Shown here in pieces: positions 10,597-19,631 of a stretch of 64,000 nucleotides of DNA (position 1 is the stretch's first letter; every line of letters begins with the position of its first letter). A program made the position numbers and the translations under genes. The notes below the pieces were generated by a model. That model worked only from the letters and a program-made list of their open reading frames with translations. It was not told where the DNA came from and did no database searches. The stretch comes from Microbispora sp. H13382 (GTDB lineage Bacteria > Actinomycetota > Actinomycetes > Streptosporangiales > Streptosporangiaceae): NCBI RefSeq assembly GCF_014161445.1, contig NZ_JABBXA010000018.1, positions 62,001-126,000 of the forward strand, written 5' to 3'.

Positions 10597-10622
10597 GCCG
10601 GGATGAGCGTGGTCAGGCCCGG

Positions 10623-13280
10623 ATGGTGAGGATGGTGCGGGCGCGGCTGCCGCTGGTGGTCCGGCGCGCGCCGGCCGAGCCACTGCTGCTGGCCGCCGCG
10701 TTCGGCTCCATCCTGCTCGCCACCACCGCGATCTCGGCTCTGCTGCTGCATGCGGGGTCGGCGACCCAGGCGGGCCTGCGGCGGGCCCTGGAGACGGCGC
10801 CGCTCGCGTCCACCGCGACCGTCGTTACCTCCTCGGTGACGGCCGGGGACTTCGCCCGAATCGACCGCGCCGTCCGCGCGGGGATCGCCCACGCCCACGA
10901 AGAGGTGCCCGTACGGGTCACCGTACGCGTCGAGTCCGCCTCGTACGCGCTGAAGGGACAGGATCGCGGCGACCAGCCCGTCCTGACCCGGTTCGCCGCG
11001 TACGAGGGACTGGACGGCCAGGCGGACCTGGTGAGCGGGCGCTGGCCCACGGAGAAGACGGCGGCGGCGCTCTCGGAGCCGGCCGCCCGGGCGATGGGAG
11101 TGTCCGCCGGCGACGAGTTCACCGTCGTCGGACGCCTGGACGGAAAGCCGGTCCGCGTGCACGTCACCGGCGTCTTCCGGCTCCGCGACCCCGACGACCC
11201 GCGCTGGAAGGGGGAGGACCTGCTGCGTTACGGCACGCGGACCGGCGACTTCACCTCCCGCGGGCCCCTGGTCGTGCCGGAGGGCGCCTTCCTCGGCCGC
11301 TTCGGGACCGGTGTCTCGGCCCGCTGGCTCGCCGAACCCGACCTGCGCCGGCTTTCCCCCGACCGGCTGCGGCCGTTCGCGGCCTCGGTCGCCGGGACCT
11401 CCGCCGCCGTGCGGTCCGGCTGCCCCCGGTGCACGCTCACCGAGACGCTGTCCGGCATGCTGCTGCGGCTCGACCGCGGCGCCCTGGTCGCCCGCTCGAC
11501 CATGCTGGTGCCGGTGCTCCAACTGCTGGTGCTGAGCGCGTACGCGCTGGCGCTGACCGCGCGGCTGCTCGCCGAGCACCGCCGGATGGAGACGGCCCTG
11601 CTGCGATCGAGGGGCGGCGGGTCACCGCGGCTCGCCGCCATGGCGGCGGGGGAGGCGCTGCTGATCGCGCTGCCCTGCGCGCCCGCGGCGCCGTTCCTCG
11701 CGCCCGTGCTCCTGCGACTGGTGAACGCGTTCCCCTGGATCGAGGCTACCGGCGTGGCGCCGCCCCGCGCGCCTGACGGGGCCACCTTCGCGGTCGCAGC
11801 GGTGGTCGCGCTCGCCTGCGCCGCCATGCTGGCCGCCCCGCCGCTGCTCGCCGCCCGCCGCACGTACGTCGAGGAGCAGGCGGCGCGCGGACGCGCCGAC
11901 CGGCCGGGCCTGCTCCAGCGGGCCGGAGCCGACGTGGCGCTGCTCGTCCTGGCGGCGCTCGCCGTCTGGCGCCTGCGCGGACAGGACGCGCCGGAGACCG
12001 CGCGCCTCGGCGGCGAGCTCGGGCTCGACCCGCTGGTCGGGGCGGGACCGGCGCTCGCCCTGCTCTGCGGGGGGATGGCCGCCCTGCGGCTGGTGCCCGC
12101 AGTCGCCAGGGTCGCCGAGCGGGCGACGCGGCGGCGCCCCGGGTTCGGGCCGGCGACGGCCGCCCGGCAGGTGAGCCGGCGCCCGGCCCGCTATTCGGGT
12201 CCGGCGCTGCTGCTGACGATGGCGACGGCGATCGGCGTGCTGTCCCTGACCACCGCCGCGACCTGGCGCGGCGCCCAGGAGGACCGGGCCAGGCATCTCG
12301 CCGGCGCCGCCCTGCGCGTCCCGGCCCTCCCCGGGGACGACGCGCGAACCTTCACCACGCTGCCGGGGATCGCGGCGGCGGTGCCCGCGCACCGCGCCAC
12401 GGTCGTCGCTGACGGCGCGGACGCCACCCTCATCGCCGCGGACGCGGCGCAGCTGGGCCGTGTCCTGATGCTGCGCCCCGACCTGTCGGAGCTGTCGCCG
12501 GCCACGCTGGCCTCCCGGATCGCCGGGTCCGCCGGACAGCCGCTTCTTCCGGTCGTGGTGACCCCCGGATTGGCGGACACCACCAGGATCACGGCCGGCA
12601 CGGCGGCGATCCCGATCCGGGTCGTGGGCGTCGTCACCGCGATGCCCGGCACGCCGGAGGGCGCCCCGGCCCTGCTCGCCGACCTTACGGCGCTTCGGGG
12701 GAAAGGCGCCGAGGGGCAGGTGACGGAATGGTGGCTGGCCGCCGACGGGCACGACACCGCGCGAGCCGCCGCCGCGCTGGCCGCCGGCCGCGGGGACGTC
12801 GTCGACGTGGCCGCGCTCACCGCGAGTCTCAGGGACGACCCCACGGCGGCCGGCCTGCAGGGCGCGCTGCTGCTCGGCTTCGCGGCGGCGCTGGCGTTCG
12901 CCGTGCTGGGATTCCTGGTCAACGCCGCGGTCGCGGCGCGCGAGCGCAGGGGCGAGTTCGCCGTGCTCGGCGCCCTCGGCGTGAGCTTCCGGCAGACGCT
13001 CGGCCTGCTCGCCGCCGAGCAGTCGTTCGTGATCGGGCTGTCGCTGGCCGGCGGAGCGGCGCTCGCCGTGGCCGTGTCCGCCGCGGTGGTGCCGCCGATG
13101 GTGACCGCGGGATACGCGACCGCAGGCGGGCTGCCGGTGCTGCTCGACGTGCCGTGGTCTCAGGTGGCGGCGCTGGCCGCCGCGGTCCTCGCGGTGCTGC
13201 TGGTGATCGTGGCGGGACTCGCGCGGTCGCTGCACCGCCGTGAGCCGGCCGCCGCGCTGCGTGCTGGGGAGGCGTCGTGA
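10623..13280 (+). CDS. FtsX-like ABC transporter permease (large, about 885 residues)
   Basis: This is an integral membrane subunit of a MacB/FtsX-type exporter. It has an N-terminal membrane helix (LLLAAAFGSILLATTAISALLL), a large extracytoplasmic region, a first FtsX-type membrane block around residues 290-430, and a second block at the C-terminus containing the RERRGEFAVLGALGVS element typical of FtsX domains. The ATG at 10623 has a weak ribosome-binding site; an in-frame ATG at 10632 is an alternative that changes only three residues. The end overlaps the next permease by GTGA. FtsX-type permeases usually do mechanotransmission or lipoprotein/peptide export rather than import, and no substrate-binding protein is nearby. 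Confidence 0.9.
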   Translation: MVRMVRARLPLVVRRAPAEPLLLAAAFGSILLATTAISALLLHAGSATQAGLRRALETAPLASTATVVTSSVTAGDFARIDRAVRAGIAHAHEEVPVRVTVRVESASYALKGQDRGDQPVLTRFAAYEGLDGQADLVSGRWPTEKTAAALSEPAARAMGVSAGDEFTVVGRLDGKPVRVHVTGVFRLRDPDDPRWKGEDLLRYGTRTGDFTSRGPLVVPEGAFLGRFGTGVSARWLAEPDLRRLSPDRLRPFAASVAGTSAAVRSGCPRCTLTETLSGMLLRLDRGALVARSTMLVPVLQLLVLSAYALALTARLLAEHRRMETALLRSRGGGSPRLAAMAAGEALLIALPCAPAAPFLAPVLLRLVNAFPWIEATGVAPPRAPDGATFAVAAVVALACAAMLAAPPLLAARRTYVEEQAARGRADRPGLLQRAGADVALLVLAALAVWRLRGQDAPETARLGGELGLDPLVGAGPALALLCGGMAALRLVPAVARVAERATRRRPGFGPATAARQVSRRPARYSGPALLLTMATAIGVLSLTTAATWRGAQEDRARHLAGAALRVPALPGDDARTFTTLPGIAAAVPAHRATVVADGADATLIAADAAQLGRVLMLRPDLSELSPATLASRIAGSAGQPLLPVVVTPGLADTTRITAGTAAIPIRVVGVVTAMPGTPEGAPALLADLTALRGKGAEGQVTEWWLAADGHDTARAAAALAAGRGDVVDVAALTASLRDDPTAAGLQGALLLGFAAALAFAVLGFLVNAAVAARERRGEFAVLGALGVSFRQTLGLLAAEQSFVIGLSLAGGAALAVAVSAAVVPPMVTAGYATAGGLPVLLDVPWSQVAALAAAVLAVLLVIVAGLARSLHRREPAAALRAGEAS

Positions 13281-15739
13281 TCCGCCTTCTGGGTGTGCAC
13301 AGGGGCGTGGTGGCGCTGCTGGCCGCGCTGGTGTTCGGCGCCGCCCTGGTCGTCTCGGCCCTGCCCCGGATGGTCGAGTCCTCCCTCGACGCGGCGGCAA
13401 GGTCGGTCATCGGCTCCGCCCCGCCCGCCACGGCGTCGCTGGCGGTCCAGTTCACCCGCCGCTTCGACCTGACGCCGATGCGGACGACGGCCGAGGCGGC
13501 CAGGGCGGACGCCGCCTGGCGCGAGCTGCTCCCCCCGGCGCTGCGGGAGGTCGCCGACCCCGTCCCGTTCTTCGATTTCTCCGCCCCGCCGATGCTGCTG
13601 AACGAGCAGACGCATCGGTATCTGACGCTGAAATGGGTCTCCGGGGCGGACCGGCGGGTGCGGTACGTCGAGGGCGGCCCCCCGGGCCCCGGCTCGGGCA
13701 CCCGTCTCGAGGTGGCCGTCCCCGTGGTCGCCGCCACGGAGATGTCGATCAAGACGGGCGACACCCTCCGCCTCGGCGCTTTGACCGCGAAGGTCACCGG
13801 CCTGTTCGAGCCGGCGCGTTCCGCCGACCGGTTCTGGGCCATCGAGCCGGAGCTCACCTACGTCATCCACCACCGCGTGCCGCTCGCCACGGAGGACGAC
13901 CTGATCGTCACCGCGCTCACCGACGGCGACAGCCTCGCGGGCGCCGAACTGCCGATGGTCTTCCGTTGGCTCGTCACCCCGGCGGCGGACCGCGTCACCG
14001 CGGGCAACGCGGCGGCCGTGCTCGCCGCCACGGAGGAGTTCGGCCGCCGCCTGGGCAGGCAGGACCTCGAACTCGCCCTGTCGACCGGGTTCGACCGGAT
14101 CCTGCGGGAGTACCTGGACCGGTTGGCCGTCACACGCGCGCTGATCACGGTGTTCCTGGGCGGGCTGGCCGTCGTGTGCCTGGGCACCACGGCCCTGGCC
14201 GTGCTGCTGCTCGTCGGGCGGGTGCACGGCGATCTGCTGCTGATGCGCGCCCGCGGTGCGTCCCTGGCCCAGGTCGTGCTCGCCTGCGGGGGAGCGGTCG
14301 CGCTCGCGGCGGTGCCGGCGGCCGCGGCGGGCCAGGTGGCCGCGGGCTTCGTGCCGGGCGCCCCGACGGCGGTCGCGCGGCTGGGACCGGCCGCGCTGGC
14401 GGCGGGGACCGTCGCGATCGCCTGCGCCGCCGTCGCGCTGCGCCAGTCCACCGACCGACGGTCCGGGAAGGCTCTCCGCAGGATGGTGATGGAGATCCTG
14501 GTGCTCGTGGTCGCCGTGACGAGCCTCCATCTCCTGCGCACCCGCGGCCTCGCCACCGGCGACGCCTTCCTCGCACTGGCGCCCGTGCTGCTGGCGCAGG
14601 CGGCCGCGCTGGCGGTGCTGCGCGCCGGCCCGGCCGTGATCCACCTGGCCTTCCGGGCCGCCGCCCGGCGCTCCGCCGCCGTGCCGTTCCTCGGCCTCGC
14701 CGCCGCCCGGGCCGTGCCGGGCGCCGCGCTGCCGGTGCTCACGCTGCTGCCGGCCGTCGCGCTGGCGGCGTACGGCATGGTCACCGCCGGAGGGCTGGAG
14801 GAGGCCCAGCGGCAGGCGGCGTGGGAGCGGATCGGCGCCGAGATCAGGGTGGAGCGCGCGCAGGGAATCGCTCCGGAGACGCTGGAGCGGATCCGCCACG
14901 CGCCGGGCGTCAGGGCCGTCGTCCCGGCCGCGGCCGGGACGACGGTCGCCGAGGTGGGCTTCGGCGGGCGGCCGGCCACGGTCGTCGCGGTCGATCTCGG
15001 CGCCTACCGCCGGCTGGTCGCGGGCAGCCCGCTCCACCTGCCTGCGCCGGGGACCGGTGTGCTCGTCTCGCCCGACCTGTCCGCCATGCGGAGCTTCGAG
15101 ATCGGCTGGCCCGCGCGGATGACGGTCACCCCGGCGGGGACCGTCGACGCGATGCCGGGGGTGCGGGCGGGGGACGGCGCCCTCATCGTCCTCCCCACGG
15201 CTCCCGAGCACGTCAACACGTTGCTGATCGCGGGAGACGCCGGCGCGGTCAGGCCGCTGCTGCCGTCCGGCGCGAGCATGACCACCGTGGCGGACGCGCT
15301 CGCCGACATCACCGGCACGCCGCTGACGGCGGCGCTGACCGCCGCGCTGCGGGTCGCCGCCGCGGCGCTGGCCGCGTACGCGCTGGCGGCCGTCGCGATC
15401 GCGCTGACCGGAGGCGCGGCCCGGCGGGCGGAGGACCTCGGCCTGCTGCGCGCCCTCGGCCTCAGCCGCAGGCAGGCCGGCCTGATCACGGTCCTGGAGG
15501 CGGCCCCGCTGCTCGTCCTGACCGCCGTCGCCGGGCTGGCGGCCGGTCTCGCCATGCCCGCGCTGCTCGGGCCCGGAATCGACCTGTCGGCGTACGCGGG
15601 CGGGCGCCAGGGCGCCCTCGCGGCCGCCGCGCTCCTGCCCGTCCTGCCCTGTGTCCTGGCCGGTGCCCTCGCCGCCGGGGTCGCCGCCGTCGCCCTCACG
15701 GGCGCCTATCTGGGAGGAAGCCGTGGACACGCTGGCTGA
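13277..15739 (+). CDS. FtsX-like ABC transporter permease (second subunit, 820 residues)
   Basis: This is a second permease of the same architecture as its neighbour: an N-terminal helix (VVALLAALVFGAALVVSAL), an extracytoplasmic domain, a middle membrane block at about 290-490, another extracytoplasmic domain, and a C-terminal block with RRAEDLGLLRALGLSRRQ, the FtsX signature loop. The GTG start at 13277 overlaps the stop of the first permease (GTGA), so the two are probably made in equal amounts and form a heterodimer. The gene's 3' end overlaps the first ATPase gene by 17 bases. No substrate can be read from the sequence. Confidence 0.9.
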   Translation: MIRLLGVHRGVVALLAALVFGAALVVSALPRMVESSLDAAARSVIGSAPPATASLAVQFTRRFDLTPMRTTAEAARADAAWRELLPPALREVADPVPFFDFSAPPMLLNEQTHRYLTLKWVSGADRRVRYVEGGPPGPGSGTRLEVAVPVVAATEMSIKTGDTLRLGALTAKVTGLFEPARSADRFWAIEPELTYVIHHRVPLATEDDLIVTALTDGDSLAGAELPMVFRWLVTPAADRVTAGNAAAVLAATEEFGRRLGRQDLELALSTGFDRILREYLDRLAVTRALITVFLGGLAVVCLGTTALAVLLLVGRVHGDLLLMRARGASLAQVVLACGGAVALAAVPAAAAGQVAAGFVPGAPTAVARLGPAALAAGTVAIACAAVALRQSTDRRSGKALRRMVMEILVLVVAVTSLHLLRTRGLATGDAFLALAPVLLAQAAALAVLRAGPAVIHLAFRAAARRSAAVPFLGLAAARAVPGAALPVLTLLPAVALAAYGMVTAGGLEEAQRQAAWERIGAEIRVERAQGIAPETLERIRHAPGVRAVVPAAAGTTVAEVGFGGRPATVVAVDLGAYRRLVAGSPLHLPAPGTGVLVSPDLSAMRSFEIGWPARMTVTPAGTVDAMPGVRAGDGALIVLPTAPEHVNTLLIAGDAGAVRPLLPSGASMTTVADALADITGTPLTAALTAALRVAAAALAAYALAAVAIALTGGAARRAEDLGLLRALGLSRRQAGLITVLEAAPLLVLTAVAGLAAGLAMPALLGPGIDLSAYAGGRQGALAAAALLPVLPCVLAGALAAGVAAVALTGAYLGGSRGHAG

Positions 15740-16676
15740 CCTGGAGGCCCGGGCCACGCGGGGTGGCCCCGCGTTCGGCGCGGACGCCCACATCCTGTGC
15801 GACAACCTCGTGCGGATCTACAAGACCGAGGGATCCGCCGCGGTCGAGGTGGTCGCCCTGCAGGGCCTCGACCTGCTCATCGGCCGGGGTGAGCTGGTGG
15901 CGATCGTCGGGGCCTCGGGATCGGGCAAGTCGACGCTGCTCAACATCCTGTCGGGGCTCGACGTGCCCACAGCCGGGCTGGCCCGGGTCGCCGGAATCGA
16001 CCTGCTGTCCATGACCCCGCGCGACCGCCTCCGCTACCGGCGCTCGGTCGTGGGCTTCGTCTGGCAGCAGACCGCCCGCAACCTGCTGCCGTACCTCACC
16101 GCCCGGGAGAACGTCACGCTCCCCATGCGGCTGGCCGGCGGCACGTCCCGGCCGGCCAGGTCGTCCCGTACGGACGAGCTGCTGGAACTGACGGGGATGG
16201 CGGACCGCGCGGATCGGCGGCCCGGGGAGATGTCCGGCGGCGAGCAGCAGCGGGTGGCCGTCGCCGTCGCCCTCGCCAACGCGCCCGAGGTGGTGCTCGC
16301 CGACGAGCCCACCGGGGAGCTGGACAGCGAGAGCGCCGAGACGGTCTTCGGCGTGCTCCGCCACGCCAACCGGGAGCTCGGCGTCACGACCGTCGTCGTG
16401 ACGCACGACCCGATGGTGTCGGAGCAGGTCGACCGGACCATCGGCATCCGGGACGGCCGCACCTCCAGCGAGACGTTCCGCCGCACGTCCTCCGACGGGA
16501 GGGTGGTCGCCGAGGAGTACGCGGTGCTCGACCGGGCCGGGCGCCTGCAACTGCCGAGAGAGTTCATCAACGCCCTGTCGATGGAGCACCGGGTGCGCCT
16601 GGAGCTCGAACGCGACCACATCGGGGTCTGGCCCTCGGCCGCCGGCGACGACACAGAGGAAGAGATGAATGAGTGA
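15723..16676 (+). CDS. ABC transporter ATPase with an extra AbrB-like C-terminal domain
   Basis: The 317-residue protein is a MacB/LolD-type ATPase: Walker A GASGSGKST at residues 63-71, Q-loop in FVWQQ, signature MSGGEQQRVAV, Walker B VVLADEPTGELD and the switch histidine in VVVTHD. About 75 residues follow the normal domain end. They contain EYAVLDRAGRLQLPREFI and VRLELERDHIGVWP, which resembles a swapped-hairpin AbrB/SpoVT-type fold. The GTG at 15723 is preceded by GGAGGAAGCC, an excellent ribosome-binding site, and overlaps the permease by 17 bases. The role of the tail is unknown; it may tether or regulate the complex or bind DNA. Confidence 0.9.
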   Translation: MDTLADLEARATRGGPAFGADAHILCDNLVRIYKTEGSAAVEVVALQGLDLLIGRGELVAIVGASGSGKSTLLNILSGLDVPTAGLARVAGIDLLSMTPRDRLRYRRSVVGFVWQQTARNLLPYLTARENVTLPMRLAGGTSRPARSSRTDELLELTGMADRADRRPGEMSGGEQQRVAVAVALANAPEVVLADEPTGELDSESAETVFGVLRHANRELGVTTVVVTHDPMVSEQVDRTIGIRDGRTSSETFRRTSSDGRVVAEEYAVLDRAGRLQLPREFINALSMEHRVRLELERDHIGVWPSAAGDDTEEEMNE

Positions 16677-17337
16677 GCCGCTGGTCGTCGTCGAGGGCCT
16701 GCGCAAGACCTATCCCAAGGGCGTGCGCGCGCTGAGAGGGGTCTCCTTCGAGGCTCACCCGGGCGAGCTGGTCGCGATCCGCGGTCGTTCCGGCGCGGGC
16801 AAGACGACGCTGCTCAACCTGGTCGGCGGCCTGGACCGGCCCGACGAGGGGCGGGTGCGGGTAGCAGGGCAGCCGGTGCCCGAGCTGCCCGAGGAGGGCC
16901 TGCTGCGGCTGCGCCGCGACGTCGTCGGGTTCGTCTTCCAGTCGTTCCGGCTGATCCCGGTGCTGTCGGCCGCCGAGAACGTGGGCGTGCCGCTGCGGCT
17001 GGCGCGGGTTCCGGCCAAGGACAGGGAGGAGCGGGTGAAGGTGCTGCTGTCCCTGGTCGGGCTGTCCGATCAGGCCGAGCAGCGGCCCTACGAGCTGTCG
17101 GGTGGCCAGCAGCAGCGCGTGGCCATCGCCAGGGCCCTGGCCAACCGGCCCCGCCTGCTGCTCGCCGACGAGCCGACCGGTCAGCTCGATTCCCAGACCG
17201 CCCGCCAGATCATGGAGCTGCTGCGGGCGCTCGTCCGGGGCGAGGGCGTCACCGCGCTGGTGGCCACGCACGACGAGGGCCTCGTCGGCCTGGCCGACCG
17301 CGTGCTGGAGCTCAAGGACGGCGAGTTCCTGAGCTGA
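16669..17337 (+). CDS. ABC transporter ATPase (MacB/LolD type)
   Basis: The 222-residue protein is a standard compact exporter ATPase, with Walker [10 protein letters not shown], the Q-loop in FVFQSFR, signature [15 protein letters not shown], Walker [13 protein letters not shown] and switch His in VATHDE. It has no tail, unlike the neighbouring ATPase. Its ATG lies 8 bases inside the 3' end of that gene. Two permeases and two different ATPases suggest a hetero-tetrameric exporter, or two exporters sharing one operon. The stop is only 3 bases from the convergent reductase stop and no terminator is visible. Confidence 0.93.
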   Translation: MSEPLVVVEGLRKTYPKGVRALRGVSFEAHPGELVAIRGRSGAGKTTLLNLVGGLDRPDEGRVRVAGQPVPELPEEGLLRLRRDVVGFVFQSFRLIPVLSAAENVGVPLRLARVPAKDREERVKVLLSLVGLSDQAEQRPYELSGGQQQRVAIARALANRPRLLLADEPTGQLDSQTARQIMELLRALVRGEGVTALVATHDEGLVGLADRVLELKDGEFLS

Positions 17338-17340
17338 CCG

Positions 17341-18300
17341 TCAGGTCCAGGGGAGGACGGCGCGGCGGGCCCAGTAGGTCTCGGCGTCCTCCGTCAGTCC
17401 GGCGAGGGTCTCCTCGGCCTCCTCGTCCCAGGTGACGGCGAGCGCCGTCAGGTTCCCGGCGAGCTGAGCGGTCGTGGCCGCGCCGCTCAGCACGACCCCC
17501 GCCCACGGGCGGGCGAGCACGGCGGCGAGTGCCAGGGCGTCGGGGGTGACGCCGCGTTCGCGTGCCGCGCGCGCCAGCGCCGGCGGCGCGGCGTGGGCGG
17601 TCAGCCTGCCGTTGGCCACGCCCTCCTTGACGATCACGCCCAGGCCGGCGGCGTGCGCCCGGGCCAGGGCCTCGCCCGCCGAGCGCTCCAGCAGGTTCCA
17701 CGTCGACTGGACGGTGTCGAAGAGCCCGGCCGCGACCGCCTTCTCGATGGTCGCCGCCTGGCGGGGGCCGGTGGTGGACAGGCCGACCGCGACGCCCTCC
17801 GCGCGCAGCGCCCGCAGCTCCCCGAGGACCTCCTCGTCGTCGAGCACACCGCTCTCCACCGTGGCCGAATGGATCTGGTAGAGCGACAGATGGGCGCCGA
17901 GCAGCTCCCGGGTCTCGCCGAGCTGACGGCGCAGCCGCTCGGCGGACAGGTCCTTCTCCTCGTGGCGGCCGGCGTCCATCCGCCAGCCGCCGACGTACTC
18001 GTAGCCCCACTTCGAGCCGACGGCGACCTCGCCGGGCCGGACGCCCCGATCGGCCAGCCAGCCCGCGAGGAACTCCTCCGCCAGGCCGTAGGAGCGGGCC
18101 GCGTCGACGTACCGCACGCCGGCCGCCCACGCGGCGTCCAGCACCTCCCAGGTGCGCGCCCGCATCGCCGCCACGTCACGGTCGCCGCCGAGGTCGGCGT
18201 CCCGGCCGAGCGTGATGTACGCGGGCCGGCCGAGCGCGGCGAGCCCGAGACCCATCGGGGTGACCTGAAGGCGACCGCGGCCCAACGGCCGCAGGACCAT
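17341..18300 (-). CDS. Aldo/keto reductase
   Basis: The 319-residue protein is a TIM-barrel NAD(P)H-dependent oxidoreductase. The catalytic tetrad is visible as Asp and Tyr in VDAARSYG, Lys in GSKWGY and His in YQIHSA. The C-terminal cofactor loop is weakly conserved. ATG 18300 is chosen because homology begins at LRPLGRG; GTG codons 9 and 24 bases upstream have tandem GCAGGAG purine blocks and could also serve. It is divergent from the polyprenyl synthase, with a perfect inverted repeat between them. The substrate is unknown. Confidence 0.9.
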   Translation of the reverse strand: MVLRPLGRGRLQVTPMGLGLAALGRPAYITLGRDADLGGDRDVAAMRARTWEVLDAAWAAGVRYVDAARSYGLAEEFLAGWLADRGVRPGEVAVGSKWGYEYVGGWRMDAGRHEEKDLSAERLRRQLGETRELLGAHLSLYQIHSATVESGVLDDEEVLGELRALRAEGVAVGLSTTGPRQAATIEKAVAAGLFDTVQSTWNLLERSAGEALARAHAAGLGVIVKEGVANGRLTAHAAPPALARAARERGVTPDALALAAVLARPWAGVVLSGAATTAQLAGNLTALAVTWDEEAEETLAGLTEDAETYWARRAVLPWT

Positions 18301-18405
18301 CTCCTGCACGCTCTCCTGCACGGGACACACGTTAGTGACTCCGCCGGGTGCCGCCCGCAGCGGGTGCGCGCTCACGATGGCCGAGCCCGTTCCAGCGACA
18401 ATCAC

Positions 18406-18425
18406 ATTGCAGTCTCGACTGCAAT
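18406..18425. promoter_or_regulatory. Perfect 9+9 inverted repeat, candidate operator
   Basis: ATTGCAGTC and GACTGCAAT are separated only by TC, in the 294-base divergent region between the aldo/keto reductase and the polyprenyl synthase. The 20-base symmetry and short spacer are typical of a dimeric helix-turn-helix operator (MarR, TetR or GntR type). The regulator is not identified; the nearest one, a MarR protein, lies 2.3 kb away. The rest of the divergent region contains no coding signal. Confidence 0.5.
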
Positions 18426-18594
18426 CCCCATTTCGGGCGGCGCGCCACATTCGTTGTCGCGGTCCTCGACGAGGAGGGTTCCGGGCCCTGTCTGACCCGA
18501 TGGGGCGAGGGGTACGTGTCGTGAGGTGACGGCCGGGGTATGCCGACAAGTCCAACCGGCCTGTGGGTCCACTCGAGCCCGAGGTGGTGGGAGC

Positions 18595-19620
18595 GTGACG
18601 GAACCGGTGGCAGCGGGAGTGCGGACCGCGGGAGACGTGCTTGCCCGGACGCGCGACCTGGTGGAACCCGCCCTGCGCCATGCGGTCGGCACCCTGCCTC
18701 CGTCGATGCGCAGGGTGGCGGGGTACCACTTCGGATGGTGGGACGCGCGGGAGCGGCCGGTGCGGGCGAGCGGGGGCAAGGCCCTGCGGCCCGCGTTCAC
18801 GCTGCTGGCGGCGGAGGGCGCCGGGGGAGACGCGGACGCGGCGCTGCCGGCCGCCGTCGCGGTCGAGCTGGTGCACAACTTCTCCCTGGTCCACGACGAC
18901 GTGATGGACGGCGACACGGTCCGCCGCCACCGCCCCACGGTGTGGAACGTCTTCGGCCGCGCCGAGGCGATCCTGGCCGGCGACTCCCTGCTGGCGCTGG
19001 CCTTCACCGTGCTCGCCGGGGGCGGCAGGCCCGCCGAGAGCACGCGGGCGCTGGCCCGCTGCGTCCAGTCGCTGCTGGACGGCCAGAGCGCCGACCTCGG
19101 CTTCGAGCAGCGCGCGGACGTGAGCCTGGGGGAGTGCGTGCGCATGGCGGAGGGCAAGACGGGCGCCCTGTTCGGCTGCGCGTGCGCCCTCGGAGGGCTG
19201 CACGGAGGCGCCACCACCGAGCAGGTGGCCGCCCTGCGCGTGTTCGGCGAGCGCGTGGGCCTGGCGTTCCAGCTCGTCGACGACCTGCTGGGTATCTGGG
19301 GCGACCCGGCCGTCACCGGCAAACCGGTCCATTCCGACCTGCGCAACCGGAAGAAGTCCCTGCCGGTCGTCGCCGCGCTGACGTCGGGCACGCGGGCGGG
19401 CGGCGCGCTCTCCGTGCTGTACCGCCGCCCGCTCGCGCAGACCGACCTTCCGCGGGCGGCGCGGCTGGTGGAGGAGGCGGGTGGGCGGGCGTGGAGCCTC
19501 GCCAGGGTCGACGACCTGCTGTCCGAGGCGCTGGAGGCGCTGCGGTCGGCGGAGCCGGCGCCCGGGGCGGCGGCGGGTCTGGAGGCCCTGGCCCGCCTGG
19601 CCACCGACCGCGACCGCTGA
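18595..19620 (+). CDS. Polyprenyl diphosphate synthase (farnesyl/geranylgeranyl type)
   Basis: The 341-residue enzyme condenses isopentenyl diphosphate with an allylic diphosphate. It shows the GGKALRPAF block, the first aspartate-rich motif in VHDDVMDGD (DDxxD), a glutamine/phenylalanine-rich FQLVDDLLGIWGD second motif, and lengths typical of trans-prenyl synthases. The residues before the first DDxxD have no bulky aromatic chain-stop that I could assign with confidence, so product length is open. GTG 18595 is chosen because GGGAG lies just upstream and homology starts there; an earlier in-frame GTG/ATG near 18526 would add an unlikely Arg/Gly-rich leader. It could feed the hopanoid operon 24 kb away with farnesyl diphosphate, which is inference. 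Confidence 0.9.
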   Translation: MTEPVAAGVRTAGDVLARTRDLVEPALRHAVGTLPPSMRRVAGYHFGWWDARERPVRASGGKALRPAFTLLAAEGAGGDADAALPAAVAVELVHNFSLVHDDVMDGDTVRRHRPTVWNVFGRAEAILAGDSLLALAFTVLAGGGRPAESTRALARCVQSLLDGQSADLGFEQRADVSLGECVRMAEGKTGALFGCACALGGLHGGATTEQVAALRVFGERVGLAFQLVDDLLGIWGDPAVTGKPVHSDLRNRKKSLPVVAALTSGTRAGGALSVLYRRPLAQTDLPRAARLVEEAGGRAWSLARVDDLLSEALEALRSAEPAPGAAAGLEALARLATDRDR

Positions 19621-19631
19621 CTCGTCCGTCC

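Noticed and set aside
12919-15805. Long open frames opposite the ABC permease genes
   Set aside because: They are antisense to clear FtsX permeases, rich in Arg, Gly and Pro from GC-biased third positions, and have no domain-like pattern.
18595-19620. Polyprenyl synthase as an encapsulin cargo
   Set aside because: Some actinobacterial prenyl synthases are encapsulin cargo, but no encapsulin gene or long disordered N-terminal tag is present in the window.
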